Shown: one piece after another, positions 5,936 to 11,577 of the stretch
Layout: every line of letters starts with the position of its first letter
Position numbering within the stretch: position 1 is the stretch's first letter
NCBI GenBank assembly: GCA_947474205.1
Contig: CANJIC010000045.1
Location: forward strand, 1 to 11,577
Source of the DNA: Planctomycetaceae bacterium
GTDB lineage: Bacteria > Planctomycetota > Phycisphaerae > Phycisphaerales > SM1A02
Reading direction: 5' to 3'
DNA length: 11,577 bases
Notes under the pieces: generated by a model
The model's database searches: none
Told to the model about the DNA's origin: nothing
Seen by the model: the letters and a program-made list of their open reading frames with translations, nothing else
Translations under genes and position numbers: made by a program

Positions 5936-8209
5936 TTGAGTGAGCAGAAAAAAAAATCAAGATTACCGCTTACGCTTGCGACTATTTTGGCCACGGCGGG
6001 AGTTATAGCCACGGCTATTTGGGGACCAGGCGCCAAGAAAAATGGCGGCATTGATCCGGCGTTGCCGACCGCCGCGCAAGTTTCTAAAGACGCGGCGAGT
6101 TCTTCAGTTGCAACCGCAGCAACCGCGAGCGCGTCTGGTGTCACTGCCGCAAATTCTGGCGCCGCGACAACGAACACGAACAACGCGGTTTCTTCCGCCT
6201 CAACGGCTAGCAATGTTTCCGCCACTCCCGCGCCAATCACGGCAACAGGCGCGCCCACAACCGAGCCCACACTCTTGCAGCCAACGCAAAAGTTCACCGC
6301 GCGCTTGCCGGCGGGAACCACGGCGCCCACAACGCCCGCAATGTTGGGCTCGCTAGATCCAACACAATTTAAATATCAAATTCAGTTCTCACCAATCAGC
6401 GCTGGATTTTCCAGAATTATTTTCAGCGACTTTTGGAACGACGCAGTGTCGGCGCAGGAGTCGCGACGACATCAAGTTGCGCTGGATAATAAAGAGGCAA
6501 ATGTACCGGCGTTGCCAGCGGATTCTTTGCGCTATGAATTGCAGACCGTTCAAACATTGCAGGGCTATCAAGTGCCGCTGTTTAGCGCGCGCGGCGTGGA
6601 GATAGATGGAAGCACCGCAAGTTTGTATGGACCAGTGTGGGCTGAGCGATCTCCCGGCGTGTTTGAAACCGAAGTGGTTGGAGAAAATGGAAACGCGTTG
6701 TTGCGCGTTACGCGGCAATTCACGTTGGCAGAAAATTCTTACGACCTGAACTTGCGGCAAACAGTGCAAAATGTTTCGCCAGACGCGCACTCAATTCGCT
6801 GGATTCAATATGGTCCCGGCGATTTGTCCGTGGATCAAAGCGGCATGATGGACATTCGCCGTTTTCAGTTTGGCTACTTGTACAACGCCCAGCGCGATCC
6901 AAGCCGCGCCAATGTGGTGGTGCACGGCGCAAAGTTTGAGCGCTCGGAAGCGTTGAAAAAAATTACTGCTGGAACGCCGCAACTGTGGCCGCAGCCCGAT
7001 CAAAAAGCGCAGGGATTTGAACTGAGTTGGTACGGCACAACCAATCGATACTTTGCGCTTGCCGTGCACGCGCCGTTTGCGCCACCACAAGACAACTCAA
7101 AAAATATGAGTGCGGTGGAAAGCGTGTTCGCGCTTGCCGACCCCGGCACAATTCAAACAGTGGTGTGTGAACTTCGCAGCGCGCAAACACAGTTGGCGGC
7201 CGGAGCAACCGCGCGCTTTGACATGGGTATTTATGCGGGCCCACTCAGTCCCAAAGTGCTCGGTGTTACGGAGCCATACCAAGCGTTGCGCATGGATGGT
7301 CTGATTGAATATCTCATGGGCGGCTGCTGCAGCTTCTGCACATTCAGTTGGCTGGCGGATTTGATCGTGATCATGCTTACGTTTCTGCATGACTATGTTG
7401 TGTTTGATTGGGCCATTGCCATTATGGTGTTGGTCATGGTGGTGCGATTCTTTCTGCACCCCATCACCAAGCGCAGCCAGATTTCAATGACCAAGGTGAC
7501 GCGCGGAATGGCTTCGATTAAGCCGGAACTTGAAGCGTTGCAGAAGCGCTATCCCGGCGACACCAAGAAATTACAGGCCGAGCAAATGCGTTTGTACCGC
7601 GAGAAGGGCATTAACCCAGTGGGTTGCGTGGGCGGAATGTTGCCAACATTCTTGCAGACGCCAATTTGGATTGCGCTGTACGCGGTGTTGTATTTTGCGT
7701 TCGCGCTGCGGCAGCAACCCGCTTTCTTTGGCGTGTTTCAGAATTTTGGTGGCTGGCAATTCTTGGGCGATCTCAGTTCCGCCGATCATTTCATTCGCTT
7801 CTCAACGCCGCTGATCAAGTGGCCGTTTGAATTCTCGTCCATCAATATCATTCCAATTTTAATGGGCGGACTTTTCTTCCTGCAACAGAAATACATGACG
7901 CCGCCGCCAAATGCGTCCATGACCGCGGAGCAATTGCAGCAACAAAAGATGATGAAGTGGATGACGGTGGTTTTGTTTCCAGTCATGCTGTACAACGCGC
8001 CGTGCGGTTTGACGTTGTACATCATGACCAGCACCACGATTGGAATTTTTGAAGGCCGACGCATTCGCGCGCAAATGGACAAGATGGATTTCACGCCCAA
8101 GCCGCGCGATCCCGCCAAGCAAGATCGCATTGGTCGTTTCTACGAGAAGGCCATGGAGCGCGCACGCAGCAAGCGTGAACCACAAAAGAAATTCAAAGAT
8201 CGCGAGTGA
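5936..8209 (+). CDS. yidC: Membrane protein insertase YidC (Oxa1/Alb3 family), TTG start
   Basis: This is the inner-membrane insertase that places membrane proteins with or without SecYEG; the product is about 757 aa. An N-terminal membrane anchor (about 10-30, LPLTLATILATAGVIATAIW) is followed by an Ala/Thr/Ser-rich linker to about 120. A beta-rich periplasmic domain (about 125-430) and the five-segment Oxa1 core come next. The core shows the conserved arginine Arg504 (VVRFFLHPITKRSQ) of the hydrophilic groove, a charged cytoplasmic hairpin (KPELEALQKRYPG), GINPVGCVGGMLPTFLQ and a basic C-terminal tail. The large periplasmic domain is the Gram-negative form. Cys464, Cys465 and Cys468 form an unusual cluster at the start of the core. 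TTG at 5936 is my preferred start because GAAGGA lies 10 nt upstream and the anchor is then close to the N-terminus. A GTG at 5906, overlapping the previous gene, is the alternative. A run of nine A at 5948-5956 follows the start. Confidence 0.95.
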   Translation: MSEQKKKSRLPLTLATILATAGVIATAIWGPGAKKNGGIDPALPTAAQVSKDAASSSVATAATASASGVTAANSGAATTNTNNAVSSASTASNVSATPAPITATGAPTTEPTLLQPTQKFTARLPAGTTAPTTPAMLGSLDPTQFKYQIQFSPISAGFSRIIFSDFWNDAVSAQESRRHQVALDNKEANVPALPADSLRYELQTVQTLQGYQVPLFSARGVEIDGSTASLYGPVWAERSPGVFETEVVGENGNALLRVTRQFTLAENSYDLNLRQTVQNVSPDAHSIRWIQYGPGDLSVDQSGMMDIRRFQFGYLYNAQRDPSRANVVVHGAKFERSEALKKITAGTPQLWPQPDQKAQGFELSWYGTTNRYFALAVHAPFAPPQDNSKNMSAVESVFALADPGTIQTVVCELRSAQTQLAAGATARFDMGIYAGPLSPKVLGVTEPYQALRMDGLIEYLMGGCCSFCTFSWLADLIVIMLTFLHDYVVFDWAIAIMVLVMVVRFFLHPITKRSQISMTKVTRGMASIKPELEALQKRYPGDTKKLQAEQMRLYREKGINPVGCVGGMLPTFLQTPIWIALYAVLYFAFALRQQPAFFGVFQNFGGWQFLGDLSSADHFIRFSTPLIKWPFEFSSINIIPILMGGLFFLQQKYMTPPPNASMTAEQLQQQKMMKWMTVVLFPVMLYNAPCGLTLYIMTSTTIGIFEGRRIRAQMDKMDFTPKPRDPAKQDRIGRFYEKAMERARSKREPQKKFKDRE

Positions 8210-8244
8210 GTTGCGCGGTATGGCGTGGGCATGGTGTTGTTGGC

Positions 8245-8289
8245 GGACACAAGTTGTGTGTTGACCCGGCGAGTGGGCGGCGTGTGTCC
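8245..8289 (+). promoter_or_regulatory. Inverted repeats with two exclusive pairings in the yidC-mnmE gap
   Basis: GGACACA at 8245-8251 can pair with TGTGTCC at 8283-8289. Part of the same left arm also belongs to the perfect 13-bp palindrome ACACAAGTTGTGT at 8247-8259. In RNA the two hairpins would exclude each other. A small CCC/GGG stem (8265-8267 with 8275-8277) can form inside the larger one. There is no T-run after either hairpin, so this is not a standard terminator. It lies 48-93 bp before the mnmE start and could be an operator or a leader structure. Confidence 0.4.
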
Positions 8290-8295
8290 AGCATG

Positions 8296-8301
8296 TATAA
8301 A
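8296..8301 (+). promoter_or_regulatory. Possible -10 element for mnmE
   Basis: TATAAA, preceded by TG, lies 36 bp before the mnmE ATG. There is no fitting -35 box; a TTGACC at 8261-8266 is too far (29 bp). The gene has a 128-bp gap to yidC, so its own promoter is plausible. Confidence 0.28.
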
Positions 8302-8322
8302 GCGTAAATTCACCGTTGATGT

Positions 8323-8328
8323 AGGAGG
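8323..8328 (+). promoter_or_regulatory. Perfect Shine-Dalgarno site fixing the mnmE start
   Basis: AGGAGG lies 9 nt before the ATG at 8338, the strongest ribosome binding site in the window. It rules out the in-frame TTG at 8329, which directly touches the site. Confidence 0.8.
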
Positions 8329-8337
8329 TTGACTTGT

Positions 8338-9819
8338 ATGAAAAACACAACAACTTTCGCAGGAAATCACAACGAACAATGGCAACTGAATGATGTGATT
8401 GTGGCCGTGTCGACTCCGATCGGTCGATCCACCCGCGCGGTGATTCGCGTTTCTGGAATCGGGGCGCTTGACATTTTAAGCAAGATTGAGCGGGGGCAAC
8501 AGGCGCGCGGTCGCGGAATATTTTGCACAACATTGTTCTTTACGTTCGGTGAATTGCCCGCGCTTGTCATTGTCATGCCAGGGCCAAATTCATACACCGG
8601 CGAGGATTCATTTGAATTGCTTGTGCCCGGAAATCCACATCTTGTGGAAATGATCGTGACGGACATTGCGCGCGCCAACAAGAACGTTCGACGCGCCGGG
8701 CCTGGTGAATACTCATTGCGCGCATTTTTAAGCGGCAAGTTAACGCTTGAACAAGTGGAGGGCGTGGCCGCCACTATTTCCGCGCGCACCGACGCGGAAC
8801 TGCGCGCCGCGGAGCAGTTGCGCAAGGGCACGCTTGGAAACATTGCCGCGCGATTGTTGGAGGCGCTTGCCGACATGTTGGCGCTAGTGGAGGCCGGAAT
8901 TGATTTCACGGATCAAGAAGATGTGGTCGCAATTTCGCCCGCGGTGTTATGTGCGGGATTGCGAGCGGCCTTACAGCAGTTGAACGATATTTTAAATAGC
9001 AACATTGCCATGGAGCAACTTGAAGCGGCGCCGTGGGTGGTGCTTGCCGGAAACACAAACGCCGGAAAGAGCGCGCTTATGAACGCCCTGTTGCAACAAG
9101 AACGCGCGGTTGTGACCAATCAAGCGGGCACAACGCGCGACGCATTGGTGGAACCGTGGACCATTGATGTGGCCGGCGGTCACGCGGAGGTGTTGTTGGT
9201 TGATTCGCCAGGATTCATGGGCGATGTCGCGCACGAACTTGTGTTGCTTGATCAACTTGGTCAAGAAGCGCGATTGAAAGCCGTTCAACATGCCACACTT
9301 ATTTTGCGCTGTCACGCGGCGGACGCAGGTGAAGCGCCTGTTGCGGCGGCGAATGAAATTATTGTGATGACCAAATGTGATTTATTGGGCGCGGAGTTAA
9401 AGCGCGGTCAGCACAACGTGTCCAACAATCGCCATGATCCCGTCGCCGCGCGGGCAGGGGGCGAAAGCCATTTGAATAACGCTACAAATGTGGTTCACAC
9501 CAGCGCAAAAAATAAAACCGGTTTGAAAGAACTTGCCCACGCCGTTTCCGCGGCGCTGTCCAGCAGCGGAATTTCTAACACGGGCGAAGGTATGGCGCTT
9601 GCGCAACGGCATCGCGCGCTGTTGGCGGCGTCAGTGATTGATATACAACAAGCGCTTGCGGCGGCCGTGGCGGATGAAGCGCGTCGCCACCTATCAACAC
9701 CAGAACTTGTGGCAAGCGCAATGCACAGCGCGCTGGAAAATCTTGGCGGCATTGCGGGCCGCATGACGCCGGACGACATTCTTGGCCGGATATTTTCTAG
9801 ATTTTGTGTGGGCAAGTAA
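8338..9819 (+). CDS. mnmE: tRNA uridine-5-carboxymethylaminomethyl modification GTPase MnmE
   Basis: With MnmG, which is not in this window, MnmE modifies the wobble uridine (cmnm5U) of certain tRNAs. The 493-aa product has the N-terminal tetrahydrofolate-binding domain (DVIVAVSTPIGRSTRAVIRVSG, SYTGEDSFE, GPGEYSLRAFLSGKL). The helical domain then flanks an inserted G domain. That domain has the P-loop GNTNAGKS with Lys244, G2 AGTTRD, G3 DSPG (Asp289), G4 TKCD and G5 TSAK. The protein ends in FCVGK with the family's C-terminal cysteine (Cys490). The length exceeds the usual 450-460 through about 15 extra N-terminal residues and an insertion between G4 and G5. The G3 region deviates from the usual DTAG, is about four residues longer, and has Asp305 where E. 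coli has the catalytic Glu282 by my hand alignment. The family assignment is firm, but GTPase kinetics may differ. Confidence 0.95.
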   Translation: MKNTTTFAGNHNEQWQLNDVIVAVSTPIGRSTRAVIRVSGIGALDILSKIERGQQARGRGIFCTTLFFTFGELPALVIVMPGPNSYTGEDSFELLVPGNPHLVEMIVTDIARANKNVRRAGPGEYSLRAFLSGKLTLEQVEGVAATISARTDAELRAAEQLRKGTLGNIAARLLEALADMLALVEAGIDFTDQEDVVAISPAVLCAGLRAALQQLNDILNSNIAMEQLEAAPWVVLAGNTNAGKSALMNALLQQERAVVTNQAGTTRDALVEPWTIDVAGGHAEVLLVDSPGFMGDVAHELVLLDQLGQEARLKAVQHATLILRCHAADAGEAPVAAANEIIVMTKCDLLGAELKRGQHNVSNNRHDPVAARAGGESHLNNATNVVHTSAKNKTGLKELAHAVSAALSSSGISNTGEGMALAQRHRALLAASVIDIQQALAAAVADEARRHLSTPELVASAMHSALENLGGIAGRMTPDDILGRIFSRFCVGK

Positions 9820-9888
9820 AAAAAATTTCGCTAGCGGTGTCTCGCTCGGTTGAATAAAAATTGAGCGTCAAGTTGCACAAACAATCGC

Positions 9889-9894
9889 TACCTT
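9889..9894 (+). promoter_or_regulatory. Possible -10 box placing transcription start at the thioesterase ATG
   Basis: TACCTT fits the TAnnnT form of a -10 box and ends 6 nt before the ATG at 9901. No Shine-Dalgarno sequence precedes that ATG. A leaderless mRNA would explain both facts. No -35 box at the right distance is visible, so the call is tentative. Confidence 0.25.
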
Positions 9895-9900
9895 GCCCAC

Positions 9901-10290
9901 ATGAAGGGTTCCCTAACCGTACGTGTGCGATATTGCGAATGCGACCCAATGGGTGTGGTGCATCACACGGTGTATCCAATTTGGTTTGAAATGGGGCGCA
10001 CGGAATTGTTGCGCTCCACTGGGAAAACCTACCGCGAAATGGAAGAAGCCGGCGCGTTCTTGGCTATTGTCCGTTTGCAAGTCAGTTATAAAAAGCCCGC
10101 CAAGTATGACGATGAAGTGCGCCTAGAAACCACCATGAGCGATATTGGCCACGTGAAGATTGAGCACACCTACGAATTATTTCGCGGCGATGAATTGTTG
10201 TGCAGCGCGTCCACCACGCTTGCCTGTATTGACCGAGAGGGCAAGGCGCGGCAGATTCCAGAGAATTTATTTGGGGCGGCGCAACACTAG
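9901..10290 (+). CDS. Acyl-CoA thioesterase, YbgC/FadM-like hotdog fold
   Basis: This 129-aa protein matches the 4-hydroxybenzoyl-CoA thioesterase (4HBT) family. The start YCECDPMGVVHHTVYPIW carries the catalytic Asp15 followed by GVVHH, and FEMGRTELLR continues the pattern of YbgC and related enzymes. The later YKKPAKYDDEVRLET is the second conserved block. Such proteins cleave acyl-CoA thioesters as dimers or tetramers in the cytoplasm. In proteobacteria YbgC works next to the Tol-Pal genes, but no tol genes are present here. The product is of normal length for the family. There is no ribosome binding site before the ATG. The stop codon overlaps that of the minus-strand dciA gene within CTAG. 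The chain length of the acyl substrate cannot be predicted. Confidence 0.9.
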   Translation: MKGSLTVRVRYCECDPMGVVHHTVYPIWFEMGRTELLRSTGKTYREMEEAGAFLAIVRLQVSYKKPAKYDDEVRLETTMSDIGHVKIEHTYELFRGDELLCSASTTLACIDREGKARQIPENLFGAAQH

Positions 10291-10736
10291 CCGCGCGGCT
10301 TTGAGTCGTCTTGAAACTTTCCAAGCCGCGTGCGAATGCGCAACAATCCTTGCACCACATTTTTCAGGTCATTCTCTAAGCCACCACGAAGAGCGCGGTC
10401 CACTTCAAATGCGGCCGCGGAACTTTCCACCAACAGCGTCAGTGTTCCAGCGCGCATGGATTCAACCGACGCCACCTTTTGCAAAGCCAGCGGCGCAAGT
10501 TGCATCCACGCATCGCTTGCCGCACCGATGTTTTTTTCCGTGCGCACAAACTGCTTGGCAAATATGGAAACATCTTTATTGATGGATCGGTCTGGCTCTC
10601 GCCACGCGCGCCGGGCGCTTAGTTTCTGAAGTCGTTGCTCAAGTGGATCCACTAATTCATGGTAGCGCCGACGCGTGTCCGATTGAAATGCGCTTCTACG
10701 GCAAATGTTCTTGTTGTGGATCCGAACCGCGCACAA
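10287..10736 (-). CDS. dciA: DciA-like DUF721 protein, probable replicative helicase loader or helper
   Basis: The product is 149 aa if it starts at TTG 10736. The C-terminal two thirds match DUF721/DciA: a conserved Trp (ASDAWMQLAP), then a basic/aliphatic stretch, then GTLTLLVESSAAAFEVDRALRGGLENDL, the family core GxLxVxxxSSxxxxEL. In bacteria without DnaC, DciA binds DnaB helicase and helps load it on DNA. The part before the domain, WREPDRSINKDVSIFAKQF, resembles what I recall of planctomycete members. The start is uncertain. TTG at 10736 has GGTGAG 6 nt upstream; GTG at 10652 would give a 121-aa protein without the Arg/Cys-rich N-terminus but has no binding site. It converges on the thioesterase gene with a 4-bp overlap and is divergent from the ABC ATPase gene. 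Confidence 0.78.
   Translation of the reverse strand: MCAVRIHNKNICRRSAFQSDTRRRYHELVDPLEQRLQKLSARRAWREPDRSINKDVSIFAKQFVRTEKNIGAASDAWMQLAPLALQKVASVESMRAGTLTLLVESSAAAFEVDRALRGGLENDLKNVVQGLLRIRTRLGKFQDDSKPRG
10289..10300. repeat. Perfect 12-bp G+C palindrome at the convergent gene ends
   Basis: AGCCGCGCGGCT is its own reverse complement and begins inside the thioesterase stop codon. On the plus strand it is followed by only three T. It could give a small hairpin ending the thioesterase transcript, but it is weak as a terminator and lies within the dciA coding region. Confidence 0.3.
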
Positions 10737-10797
10737 GATTGACTCACCACTTGGTAACGGAATGGTTCTTGTTGCAAGGGTAAACCACGAACAAGAA
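10708..10797. repeat. Three copies of TTCTTGTT around the dciA-ABC divergent region
   Basis: TTCTTGTT occurs at 10708-10715 and 10766-10773 on the plus strand and at 10790-10797 on the minus strand (AACAAGAA on plus). The last two form an inverted pair with a 16-bp loop. The similarity of the first and third extends to about TTCTTGTT(C)GTGG. The copies lie where promoters for dciA and the ABC gene should be, so a shared operator is possible. The rest of the 131-bp gap (10737-10867) shows no other gene. Confidence 0.35.
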
Positions 10798-10867
10798 TGC
10801 CCGACCGTTTAGAAATGGCCGCATCACTCGTCGCAACACGAACCGACGTGAGTATGCTCTGACCACC

Positions 10868-11577
10868 GTGCTTCCAATTCGCCTAGAAAAATTGCGTTGC
10901 GACTTTGGTTCGACCGTCGCAGTGGATTCAGTTGACCTGAATATTCCGGCGGGCTCGTTGTATTTCATGTTGGGGCCGTCGGGTTGCGGCAAGACAACAC
11001 TGCTGCGCATGATTGCAGGCTTTCAAGAACCCACCAGTGGAAAAATTTTCTTTGGTGACCGCGATGTCACGCACACGCCGCCAGAAAAGCGAAACGCTGG
11101 AATGGTTTTTCAAAGTTACGCGCTATGGCCACACCTGAGTGTGTTTGACAATGTCGCGTTTGGCTTGCAGGTGCGTGGCGTGTCCGCCTCCGAGCAAAGT
11201 AAGCGTGTTGGCGCCGCGCTTGAAATGGTGCGCATGGAACATTTGGCGCAGCGAAAACCAAATCAACTTTCTGGTGGTCAACAACAACGCGTTGCCTTGG
11301 CGCGCGCGATTGTATTTAAGCCGGAGGTGTTGTTGTTGGATGAGCCGCTTTCAAACTTGGACGCCAAGTTGCGCCTGGAGATGCGCGGCGAAATTAAGCG
11401 TATTTGCAGTGAAATTCACATGACCACGGTGTATGTCACGCATGATCAGAAGGAGGCCTTAAGTTTGGCCGACAACTTGGTGGTGCTTCGCGATGGACGC
11501 ATTGAACAAATGGGCGCGCCGAAGCAGGTCTATCAACAGCCGAACAATTCATTTGTGGCGGAGTTCATGGGTGAGAC
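10868..11577 (+). CDS. ABC transporter ATP-binding protein, MalK/UgpC/PotA type (partial, C-terminus beyond right edge)
   Basis: The first 236 residues are present. Walker A GPSGCGKTT spans 36-44. The Q loop lies in MVFQSYALWPHLSVFDNVAFG. The signature LSGGQQQR starts at 134, Walker B is LLLDEP with Asp158 and Glu159, SNLDAKLR is the D loop, and His192 in YVTHD is the switch histidine. It hydrolyses ATP to power an importer; QSYALWPH and the D-loop sequence are typical of the sugar, glycerol-3-phosphate, polyamine and iron importers of this family. The C-terminal regulatory domain that would help to name the substrate is cut off, as are any permease genes. GTG at 10868 is the only sensible start: the frame above it has no start codon nearby, and the next ATG falls inside Walker A. 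No ribosome binding site is visible. TATGCT at 10853-10858 might be a -10 box for a nearly leaderless mRNA. Confidence 0.93.
   Translation, partial: MLPIRLEKLRCDFGSTVAVDSVDLNIPAGSLYFMLGPSGCGKTTLLRMIAGFQEPTSGKIFFGDRDVTHTPPEKRNAGMVFQSYALWPHLSVFDNVAFGLQVRGVSASEQSKRVGAALEMVRMEHLAQRKPNQLSGGQQQRVALARAIVFKPEVLLLDEPLSNLDAKLRLEMRGEIKRICSEIHMTTVYVTHDQKEALSLADNLVVLRDGRIEQMGAPKQVYQQPNNSFVAEFMGE

Noticed and set aside
5791..6330. Minus-strand open frame of 179 codons rich in Ala and Val
   Set aside because: It is the mirror of the Ala-rich YidC linker and covers the phosphoesterase end; no binding site or domain.
7859..8533. Minus-strand open frame of 224 codons spanning the yidC end and mnmE start
   Set aside because: It is antisense to two certain genes and has shadow-like composition.
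9843..9867. Possible hairpin after mnmE (CGCTC...GAGCG)
   Set aside because: Five-bp stem with a 15-nt loop and no T-run after it.
10762..10812. Sixteen-codon open frame upstream of the ABC gene (MVLVARVNHEQECPTV)
   Set aside because: Too short, no ribosome binding site, and it overlaps the repeated TTCTTGTT element; a chance frame is more likely.

Overview
The window is a stretch of bacterial chromosome with mid-range G+C, dense genes and short intergenic gaps. It carries mainly core (housekeeping) genes. YidC has an N-terminal membrane anchor plus a large periplasmic domain, which points to a Gram-negative (two-membrane) bacterium. The sequence style of the DciA/DUF721 protein, the XRE-TPR regulator, and the mix of strong and missing Shine-Dalgarno sites make me favour Planctomycetota, perhaps class Phycisphaerae. 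That placement is an inference from recall (about 50% sure), not a search result. I see no rRNA, tRNA, CRISPR array, insertion sequence or phage gene.

Left part (1-3280), minus strand: a regulator with an XRE-like helix-turn-helix followed by TPR-like helices, cut by the left edge. A 385-bp gap follows that is rich in small palindromes, then a stand-alone dihydrolipoamide dehydrogenase (lpdA). A 170-bp divergent promoter region separates lpdA from the next gene.

Middle part (3281-8209), plus strand: a soluble PAS-HisKA-HATPase-REC hybrid histidine kinase. After it comes a good sigma70-like promoter at 5103-5131 driving a YfcE-like metallophosphoesterase. That gene is followed after only 4 bp by yidC, which most likely starts at TTG, so the two form an operon.

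Right part (8210-11577): mnmE (tRNA-modification GTPase) lies behind a leader that can form two mutually exclusive hairpins. A YbgC-like acyl-CoA thioesterase comes next. It is convergent with, and overlaps by 4 bp, a minus-strand DciA (DUF721) helicase-loader gene. The window ends inside a MalK/UgpC/PotA-type ABC ATPase, cut by the right edge.

Functional themes are membrane protein insertion (yidC), tRNA wobble modification (mnmE), replication (dciA), oxidative decarboxylation (lpdA) and signalling (hybrid kinase, XRE-TPR regulator). The yidC-mnmE neighbourhood is widely conserved in bacteria, but the usual rpmH, rnpA and jag are missing here. I did not find a clearly new multi-gene system. 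The most notable points are altered switch II residues in MnmE, a cysteine cluster in YidC, the alternative-hairpin leader of mnmE, and the operator-like palindromes near the XRE-TPR gene.
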